A DNA stretch of 64,000 bases, from the NCBI RefSeq assembly GCF_963678635.1, contig NC_087065.1:5479209-5543208 (forward strand). The letters run 5' to 3'. The first letter of the stretch is position 1; the number at the start of each line of letters is the position of its first letter. The position numbers were made by a program, and so were the translations under genes. The stretch comes from Symsagittifera roscoffensis. Taxonomy: Eukaryota; Xenacoelomorpha; Acoela; Convolutidae. Below, piece after piece: positions 54,825 to 61,511 of this stretch. Below the pieces are notes generated by a model. That model searched no databases, was not told the origin of the DNA, and saw nothing but the letters and a program-made list of their open reading frames with translations.

Positions 54825-57800
54825 GCTGTTGTCCTTTCAAATCCCTCCTGTCCCTTCACTTCCTGGGTCCAGAAGGTTTCCAGAGTAATCTGACACATTC
54901 TGTTCACGAACTCAGCTGTCTTTTCTCCGGCATTTTCCGCCAGGTTCACCTCCTTCAACAAGTAGGCGTGTATCTTAGTGATCATTACTGGGCCTTGCTG
55001 AAAAGCATCTGCACCCAATGCCGCTACTCTAGGATTCAGGTGTAGCCACTGGTTTGCTTCCGGCTTGGTTCTCAGCACCATCGCTTCCAGATGAGCTCTC
55101 GTCTCCAGTGAATTCTTTCTTCTCGTGTCTTCACTCGCCACTTCCATTGCTCGGAACCACAAGTCGTTGGACATTGCCGTGATCACTCGATGGTCATCAT
55201 CTATTCCTGGTTTCAGTTTGAGTTGCCGACTGAAGTTGGACAGTTCCAACCCCAGCACTTCGTCCAACACTAACATGTGTAGCGCGTGGTCCTTGAATCC
55301 TCTCATCGCGTTTGAGATATCTGAACATACTGCAGGCAGTTCAGCCTTAAGTGGCCTCAGGTTCTCCATTTCTATCATGCGATTCGGGGCTGATATGATC
55401 ACATCATATTTTCCTTCCGAAAGTAAGGCTACCATTGCATACACAAATTTCAGTCCATCCGGGAGATGTGCATATCCCGGAGACAACGCAAATACTACTC
55501 TCAACGTCACTTTATTGAAAGATCCCTCCTTCGTCGCATCCACCACTTCACCCATCGACTCCAGGATGTCTTTTATCGCTGGCCATACTGCGTTTTCTGC
55601 TGTTGCAGGATCTCTGAGCCTGCTCAGAAAACCTCTACTGTGTAGATGGTCATTGATGCCAGCAAACACAATCGTTATCGGGTTCATTTCTGTCTGCCTT
55701 TGTACCCCTATAGCCAATGACACTGATTGCAATAGGTCTAGGTCAACTGCGGCCAACCTTATGACGTCCGGCCAAAACAAAGATTTGGAGGTGTACACGA
55801 ACTCTGAATTCGCTACTACCATGATTTTGGCCTTCCTCATCTCTGCTTTGTCATAGGCGGCGAAGATGGTCTCATCTTTCTTTATCGCTGTCAATCCGCC
55901 ATATCTCTGGGCATCGCCATCTTGGTTCACTAGTTTTGGGTACACTCTCTCCTTCACATGACCAGGTGGTGTCGTCAGTTGCCTAAATATCTTCACGTGT
56001 TGTCCAATCGGCGCTCTCGCCATCAGGAATCTCCCTGGTCTTGCTTCACGATTCCTCTCATCATGGTTCAATCTTACATCTTGCAACGGTCTTGCATTCA
56101 CAGGTCCCATTGTGTTGTTGGAGAGCAGTCCCTCCAAATCGGCAAATCTCAAGGCCGTCGTGGAGCTGAAATTTATGCTAGCGGCTATCAACCAGTCTAC
56201 GCCGGTTATCGAGTACAATCTGCTGACGGATAGCGTCGCTCCATTCAGCATCCTCCTTGCATCTTCAATGAAGCTTACCCTCTGTAGGTCCAGCTTCATC
56301 AGTTCGTCTTTGTATATATGCCAGGGAGACGGTATGGATCGAGACCACAACAATGAGCCTCTGCTCGGTCTTTCCTCTCGACTGATACTCGTCGTCTCCG
56401 ATCTAGTGTCCGACCTAGATGTGCCTGCTACTTCTTCGATTGGTTGGTTGACAGGTCCTATCCTTCTCCTAGGATGAATTGTTCTCCTCATCGGTGCTTC
56501 TCCCAACCGATCCTGCACGTCTGTTCTTCGACCTGGTTCGCTGGAACTTTGTTGCCGGTAATTCGTGACGGCTGGGACCGTACCCAGGCGTGTTTCCAGG
56601 CTAGGAGGCACAAAGGTGGTAATTACCGCATCACTCACCGTTCCCCCTTCCTTCAGCACTCCTGTGTCAAAGAGTTCTGCTTCCAGCTCCTCCAATCGTT
56701 CTTGGAAGACTCGATTCAACCAAGCTTGTCCTTCGATACTGTCGAAGTGGATGCCATTCGTGGTCAGTCTGGCCTGATCCATGGCTCTCAACTCATGCTC
56801 AATGTCCATGAGGATCATCCTTCCGGTATTTCGATTTGCTAGGTTCCTTAAGATGTTGTTCCATCTCATGACTCCCTCGTTGTGCCTTCTCCCTGATGCT
56901 GTCAGGCTTCTCGTATTCATTGGCACTGTGCAAACGGTCAGTACCGCGCAACTGAACTTCTGCCAGAGAGTAGTAAACAAACACACCATCATTGAATCCC
57001 ACAGTGCTTCCTGCTCGTCTGATCCTCTGGAGATATCATTCGTCCCAACTAAGATCATCACATTGGGATTCTTCCCTGGATTCATCAGTTCCACCATCCG
57101 ATATAATTGGGCTATTGTCGCGCCTCCAAAGGCCATCACCGTGGTGACCCACGAGGTCCTCAAATTCGACAGCACTCTGACTAAACTGTCTCCCAATATC
57201 AGGTGGGATGTCCCGAGTGGTGGTTGCTGCAGGTTCACAGCCGGGCTCCAGGTAGCTCGATTGAAGCAGGCCCTCGGATCTGTCTCCGGAACTCCCGTGA
57301 AATTATACTTCAATTGATTATTCTTCTGCACGTCTATTACACGAGACACTTTCTTCGCTGGCATCTTCCGTACTTTCCTCTCTGGGATTCTCGAGCTCCC
57401 CATGAGTGGTGTCACGTTACTTATCCCTTGTCTGATCACGGTCTGGGAGAGTTGTACTCTGCCCGTATCGTCAATCGTTCCATAGGGTGCAGTCACCCCT
57501 GAACCTGGTGCATTCTTGTTAGCGACCAATCGTCCAGCTGTCTCTATCAGTTTTCTCACTGTCTGTTCTACGACGGGATCACCCAAGGTGTCACTAGGAT
57601 CCGGGATTGTTACTCGGTTCGTCTCTGCTGGAAGCCGTGTCTCCGTTGTTTGACTCATTTCTCGAGGTGTCAAGAGCTCCATCGGGGACTGCCCACGAGG
57701 AATATCCCTTGCAGGTATCACTTTCTCAATGGCCGTTGTCAACGCCACCTGTTCCGATCGCTCTTTGTATTCCTGCCTTAAGCGTTCGATCTCTTGACCC

Positions 57801-57988
57801 TGCTTTTTGTTGCAGTCTTCAAACAACTTTCTCCACATGTCCCGGTCTTCCTCCATCGCCAGCATGGTCTTCGTCATATCGTCTAACTCCTTCTTCGTAC
57901 TTCTCAGCTGATCGTTCATCTCGTCCAGATCTTGTATGGTTTGGTTCGTCTGAACCTTCTGTGTTACTTTCGCCCTTTTTGGTGGCAC
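54818..57988 (-). CDS. Cargo protein with coiled coil and SGNH/GDSL-hydrolase domain (1056 residues)
   Basis: Predicted layout: heptad-like charged coiled coil at about 18-80; linker; SGNH hydrolase domain at about 260-440 with LILGDSLVRV (Gly-Asp-Ser, 266-268), FGG (block II, 287-289), VGTNDIS (block III, 315-318) and NGIHF (block V, 411-414). SGNH enzymes are esterases/lipases or acyl hydrolases using Ser and His; here Asn stands where block V usually has Asp. A second region at about 720-910 has the same rhythm (KIMVVANSEF, VFAGINDHL, then a Ser-Pro element) and may be a degenerate second SGNH fold. The frame begins right after an in-frame TAA (58001-58003) and has no ATG until residue 24 (57919): the first codon after the stop that could serve is GTG. 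It is followed by the 1782-codon ORF with a 7-nt overlap. Confidence 0.75.
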   Translation of the reverse strand: MPPKRAKVTQKVQTNQTIQDLDEMNDQLRSTKKELDDMTKTMLAMEEDRDMWRKLFEDCNKKQGQEIERLRQEYKERSEQVALTTAIEKVIPARDIPRGQSPMELLTPREMSQTTETRLPAETNRVTIPDPSDTLGDPVVEQTVRKLIETAGRLVANKNAPGSGVTAPYGTIDDTGRVQLSQTVIRQGISNVTPLMGSSRIPERKVRKMPAKKVSRVIDVQKNNQLKYNFTGVPETDPRACFNRATWSPAVNLQQPPLGTSHLILGDSLVRVLSNLRTSWVTTVMAFGGATIAQLYRMVELMNPGKNPNVMILVGTNDISRGSDEQEALWDSMMVCLFTTLWQKFSCAVLTVCTVPMNTRSLTASGRRHNEGVMRWNNILRNLANRNTGRMILMDIEHELRAMDQARLTTNGIHFDSIEGQAWLNRVFQERLEELEAELFDTGVLKEGGTVSDAVITTFVPPSLETRLGTVPAVTNYRQQSSSEPGRRTDVQDRLGEAPMRRTIHPRRRIGPVNQPIEEVAGTSRSDTRSETTSISREERPSRGSLLWSRSIPSPWHIYKDELMKLDLQRVSFIEDARRMLNGATLSVSRLYSITGVDWLIAASINFSSTTALRFADLEGLLSNNTMGPVNARPLQDVRLNHDERNREARPGRFLMARAPIGQHVKIFRQLTTPPGHVKERVYPKLVNQDGDAQRYGGLTAIKKDETIFAAYDKAEMRKAKIMVVANSEFVYTSKSLFWPDVIRLAAVDLDLLQSVSLAIGVQRQTEMNPITIVFAGINDHLHSRGFLSRLRDPATAENAVWPAIKDILESMGEVVDATKEGSFNKVTLRVVFALSPGYAHLPDGLKFVYAMVALLSEGKYDVIISAPNRMIEMENLRPLKAELPAVCSDISNAMRGFKDHALHMLVLDEVLGLELSNFSRQLKLKPGIDDDHRVITAMSNDLWFRAMEVASEDTRRKNSLETRAHLEAMVLRTKPEANQWLHLNPRVAALGADAFQQGPVMITKIHAYLLKEVNLAENAGEKTAEFVNRMCQITLETFWTQEVKGQEGFERTTAC

Positions 57989-58000
57989 AGCTGCTCTCAG

Positions 58001-58417
58001 TTATGAACCAGACGAGGTCGCCTCGCTGTTCATCTCCCGATGCATTCTCGTCAACCCAGGTTTAGGCTTAGAGGGCATTGGCATCTCACCTGGTTGGTAA
58101 GTCCTAGAACTTCCCAATCCAGGCTCATTCGCCAAGTCACTCCCTGAGAGAGCCTCGTTTCTCCACCTCATCACTCTCATGTTCGGGCGGTCTAGTACTC
58201 CTCTTTCTCCATATGCTGCCATCAACAGGACTTCCGTGGGGCGGTCCCCACGGTTGTCGTGCCCCAAGATGTTGATCAGGGCGGTCAGCAACATGACCAC
58301 CTCTGGGTCCTCCAGAGCGAAGTCTCGTTCGATCAGCCGACGATATATCGCATCTACCATCGGTCCTACATATGCCTCTGCCAGGTCCATCAATTCATCC
58401 AGGTTGAAGTTGTCCAT
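58001..58417 (-). CDS. Short 138-codon ORF leading into the SGNH ORF
   Basis: ATG at 58417 to TAA at 58001-58003, in the same frame as the following 1056-codon ORF and separated only by that one TAA and four codons. It is rich in Leu, Glu, Asp and Arg in its first 75 residues (MDNFNLDELMDLAEAYV) and disordered after residue 95. Either the two form one 1200-residue protein in intact copies and this TAA is a lesion, or the TAA (followed by C) is read through to make a minor extended product, as retroelements do. A good splice acceptor lies 72 nt upstream. No family is recognised; a structural Gag-like N-terminus is conceivable. Confidence 0.6.
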   Translation of the reverse strand: MDNFNLDELMDLAEAYVGPMVDAIYRRLIERDFALEDPEVVMLLTALINILGHDNRGDRPTEVLLMAAYGERGVLDRPNMRVMRWRNEALSGSDLANEPGLGSSRTYQPGEMPMPSKPKPGLTRMHREMNSEATSSGS

Positions 58418-58774
58418 TCTATTCTTTTCAAGTTTGATTTGATTCGATTCTTTGACTCAAGTGAGTAATTTAAATGATCAATCAGGATCTAGAAAAGAAA
58501 TCACGAATGTCACACTTGTCAGTTTCACCTTAACATATATCGTTAAAATTTGCTTAAAACAGTTCAGATAAAAAGATATTTATCCTAAAATTTGTTAAAA
58601 TCAATTGGTTTCTAAAATTTTGGAATTCGACCTAAGATTGGACAGTCCAAACTTTGGATCTATTCCCAAGATCGTCATTCAGTTGTTCATGGTCACTAAC
58701 CCCTACTTACCCATGATCTTAATAGCATGTTACACACAACTTAATCTTTGGCCCAACACTCTTTCACACTTCAC
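58418..58774 (-). promoter_or_regulatory. Inter-ORF region with splice-acceptor-like site
   Basis: About 357 noncoding bases between the end of pol and the first cargo ORF. On the minus strand TTTCTTTTCTAG ends at 58489, a canonical animal acceptor 72 nt before the ATG at 58417. This would allow a spliced subgenomic message for the cargo ORFs, as env is expressed in retroviruses. Site use is inferred. Confidence 0.45.
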
Positions 58775-60229
58775 TCAGCCTATACTTAAGTAATATTTCT
58801 TATGTAGATATACTTGTATGTTTGTATCAGAGAATATCACGTGTACAAGCGCGTACAATTCCCGAGGATGCAGTCTTCCTCTGTTTGGATCGTACACTGG
58901 AAGCGAGAGCTCCTTCACGTCCATTTCCACAAGGAAGTCCCTCAGCCTCGTCAAAGACAAGACTAGGTTTTCTGGGTCCACGTGCTGCTTCTCTGTCGCC
59001 CTCGTTACCAAGAACCATAAGTACTTTCCCGGTATCTGCGACACCGCCGGAGGTAAGGCTGCTACGCCCCCTCTCCCTGGTCTTTGCTTCCAAAGGAATT
59101 CCACGTTTTTGTATTCTCTCTTAAAATCTGCCGCTAACGCTGTCCTAAAACTCATGTCTGCGGTGATTGCTATCGCACATGTTCTGTTTGTGAGTATGAA
59201 ATCACTGTCTGTTAGTATTATGTTACTTGAATATTCATTTGGTAAGTTAAAATATGACTCAACTACCCTGCCTATGTCAGGTTTCTTAGGTTCTTCGCCT
59301 GTTTCTGCTTCTAACTCTCCTGTTTCTCTTGCTATTCTCAATTTTTTTATTATCAGGTTTTCAGTGTGGGTAAGTCCTACCCCCACTCCCCGGACAAAAA
59401 TATCCATCGGCGTCCCCGTCGATCGCATACCGGATATCAAGTCAAGGTTAGAAGCTGGAATGAGAAGTTGTCCTTCCTGGGCAGCCCAGGAAGGATCATC
59501 TCGTTCGGTCTTATTGTATTTCGCGCTTTCGCGATCTACGTCTTGAATCGTGACGCTGGTCTCTTTAGGGTCTGATGTCATTTCTTTCAGCCACTCTAAG
59601 ACGCGCAGATTCGTCAGGTCCTGTTCATTTGACTGCTGTTGCTCATCGTCGAAATCTACCTCGGGTTTCGACCAGTCGTCAACCCACTCATCGTTATGAT
59701 CATCGACTATGTCAATGTCTTGTGACATAGTTATTTCCTCTAAACCCACTACTTCCTCCACTATTTTCTTTAGATCTATCCTATCCACTACAAAGTCGTC
59801 ACCGTAAGGATTGTATTTCTTTCTTGGTCTCGTCCCGTCTTTCTGACGAGTCTGCATCGTGAACGGAAGATCTGGTTCCATGTTCTTGGGAACCTCTGTC
59901 TGTTCGGGATCCTGCCAATCCTCTTCTGCGTAGGGTAAGGTTTCATCGTCCGCTTCGATCTGTTCGTTTGGATCCAGGTCCAATGGTGTATCCGTACCTT
60001 CCTCTACGACTTCGTTTCCATCGTTCTTCTCCCTGGTGCCTTTTTCATTGACCTCACAAGCAGGATCCATCATTAGATAATCCCCTTCTTCCATGTCTGC
60101 AGGTATACACCAGTCTTCTGTCGATGGATTGTGTGGCTTGATGTTCTCGTAGTGGGCGGCTCGGCCAGTACTCAGTCTATAAAAGCGTCCCTCCTGGTGC
60201 ACCTCCGTAATCATGAAGGGTCCCCTCCA
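58775..60229 (-). CDS. Pol C-terminal part: integrase GPF end, acidic linker, macrodomain-like module
   Basis: Frame continues pol after a one-base shift at the T8 run (60230-60237). It starts with WRGPFMITEVHQEGRFY, a GPY/F-type integrase tail, then about 290 residues of acidic linker (for example DLDPNEQIEADDETLPYAEE). The last about 149 residues look like a macrodomain of the TARG1 (ADP-ribosyl-glutamate hydrolase)/ALC1 kind: CAIAITADMSFRTALAADFK, RGGVAALPP, YLWFLVTRATEKQHVDPENL, LSLPVYDPNRGRL, IFSDTNIQVYL. The usual GCGLD-type loop is replaced by YDPNRGRL, so ADP-ribose hydrolysis is uncertain while binding is possible. It ends TAG/TAA just before the inter-ORF region. Confidence 0.6.
   Translation of the reverse strand, partial: WRGPFMITEVHQEGRFYRLSTGRAAHYENIKPHNPSTEDWCIPADMEEGDYLMMDPACEVNEKGTREKNDGNEVVEEGTDTPLDLDPNEQIEADDETLPYAEEDWQDPEQTEVPKNMEPDLPFTMQTRQKDGTRPRKKYNPYGDDFVVDRIDLKKIVEEVVGLEEITMSQDIDIVDDHNDEWVDDWSKPEVDFDDEQQQSNEQDLTNLRVLEWLKEMTSDPKETSVTIQDVDRESAKYNKTERDDPSWAAQEGQLLIPASNLDLISGMRSTGTPMDIFVRGVGVGLTHTENLIIKKLRIARETGELEAETGEEPKKPDIGRVVESYFNLPNEYSSNIILTDSDFILTNRTCAIAITADMSFRTALAADFKREYKNVEFLWKQRPGRGGVAALPPAVSQIPGKYLWFLVTRATEKQHVDPENLVLSLTRLRDFLVEMDVKELSLPVYDPNRGRLHPRELYALVHVIFSDTNIQVYLHKKYYLSIG
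59386..59398 (-). repeat. TTTGTCCGGGGAG motif, copy in macrodomain ORF
   Basis: The same 13-mer as at 61875, 61941 and 62007, but here read in a different codon frame (Phe-Val-Arg-Gly-Val rather than Leu-Ser-Gly-Glu). Confidence 0.6.
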
Positions 60230-61511
60230 TTTTTTTTAGAAGTTTCTTTGTCCCTTTCGGTGGTATAACGTTCTGAAATACCCATACGTAGTCTCCCACC
60301 GAGTAAGCTTTTGCGCCAGCTGCTTTCTTGTCGAATCTTTTCCTTTGCCTTGCCTGTGCTTGCTGAGTATTTCGTCTGCACAGATCGTTCAACTCCTGTT
60401 GACGTCTGATCACATCCCTTACGTAAACTTGTGGAGATGTTTTCTTTCCCTCATACTCTGGGTAGAAGAATGTCAAAGGTAAAGACTTCTCGTGTCCCGT
60501 CAGCATCATGTGTGGACTGACTCCAGTGGTGGAGTGCTGCGTGCTATTATAAGCTCCCATCACCTGTGGAAGATATCTGTCCCAATCGGTCATGTACCTG
60601 GAACAATATACCCTCAGCATCGACACTAACGTCCTATTCTGTCTTTCCACTAAGCCATTCGTTTGAGGGTGGTATGTCGTGGAGTGAGCCGGAGCGACCT
60701 GTGAGCGTCTCATAAGCTCTTTCGTAAGCTCTCCTACGAAAGCTGTTCCATTGTCCGATTGAAACGTCATTGGACAACCATGTCTTGCTATCCACGTGTT
60801 GATCAGGTGGTCGCATGTCTCTTCCGCCGAGGCTGTTATGCAGGGCACGGCCTCTGCATACTTCGTGAAGTGATCTATCATGACCAAGACTTGGTTATAA
60901 CCGCTGTCTGTCATGCATATCTTTTGGTGATCTATCTGCACCACCTCGTTGAATTCAGACGACTCAATCGATTGTAAAGGAAATCGTAATTTCCTTGGAT
61001 CCTTGACCTGTTGGCATGACAGGCACGCTGTTACCCATTTCTCACATGCCTTTTTCATTCCAGGCCACTCAAAGCGCTTCAGGATCCTCTGATACACTTT
61101 GTCGATCCCTTGATGGCCCATCTGATCATGCGACCTGAATAATAGTTCTGTCTGATATAGTTGCGGCAACACTATCGCGTTATATTTGTATAAGACCTTG
61201 TCTTTTTCTCTTCTCCTGCAAGCCACGATCCCGTCCTTGTTCAGATATAATCTCCCCTCCTTCTGCATGAAGTATTGTCTCAGGATCCTATAGCTATCTT
61301 CTTCTAGGTCACCTTTGTCAGGTGCACCGTTTTCTATCCACCTTTTTAGGTTGCTTGTCATGCGATCATTTCTCTGCGCCCTTAGAAGGTCCGAGAGTCT
61401 GTATCTCGCCTTCAAGTACGTCTTCATGACTCTCATCTGACTATTCAGCTCGTTGGGCTGATGTGTGTCTTCTTCCATCTTAACGCACCAAATCTTCGCC
61501 AACGGTTGTGT
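60177..61511 (-). CDS. Integrase (Ty3/gypsy type) of the giant element
   Basis: In the 441-residue numbering from 61502: zinc-binding HHCC at H125, H130, C160 and C163 (RSHDQMGHQG, CLSCQQ); catalytic triad D191 (VQIDHQK), D250 (QSDNGTAF) and E286 (NGLVERQNR). All key residues are kept. The upstream TAA (61512-61514) is in the same frame as RT, so RT and integrase form one polyprotein interrupted by a single nonsense codon in this copy. There is no ATG near the front. The frame then runs off at an 8-A run into a short false tail (60229-60177), the true C-terminus being in the next frame. Role: inserting element cDNA into the host genome. Confidence 0.9.
   Translation of the reverse strand, partial: TQPLAKIWCVKMEEDTHQPNELNSQMRVMKTYLKARYRLSDLLRAQRNDRMTSNLKRWIENGAPDKGDLEEDSYRILRQYFMQKEGRLYLNKDGIVACRRREKDKVLYKYNAIVLPQLYQTELLFRSHDQMGHQGIDKVYQRILKRFEWPGMKKACEKWVTACLSCQQVKDPRKLRFPLQSIESSEFNEVVQIDHQKICMTDSGYNQVLVMIDHFTKYAEAVPCITASAEETCDHLINTWIARHGCPMTFQSDNGTAFVGELTKELMRRSQVAPAHSTTYHPQTNGLVERQNRTLVSMLRVYCSRYMTDWDRYLPQVMGAYNSTQHSTTGVSPHMMLTGHEKSLPLTFFYPEYEGKKTSPQVYVRDVIRRQQELNDLCRRNTQQAQARQRKRFDKKAAGAKAYSVGDYVWVFQNVIPPKGTKKLLKKMEGTLHDYGGAPGGTLL

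Noticed and set aside
49476-58400. Many plus-strand ORFs of 60-240 codons across the cargo region
   Set aside because: They lie opposite the long minus-strand frames, have no family motifs and are explained as antisense shadows of GC-balanced coding DNA.
60225-60240. A-run in integrase as a programmed -1 frameshift site
   Set aside because: The shift needed to continue into the GPF end is +1 (or -2), not -1, and is best explained by one extra base in an 8-A run.
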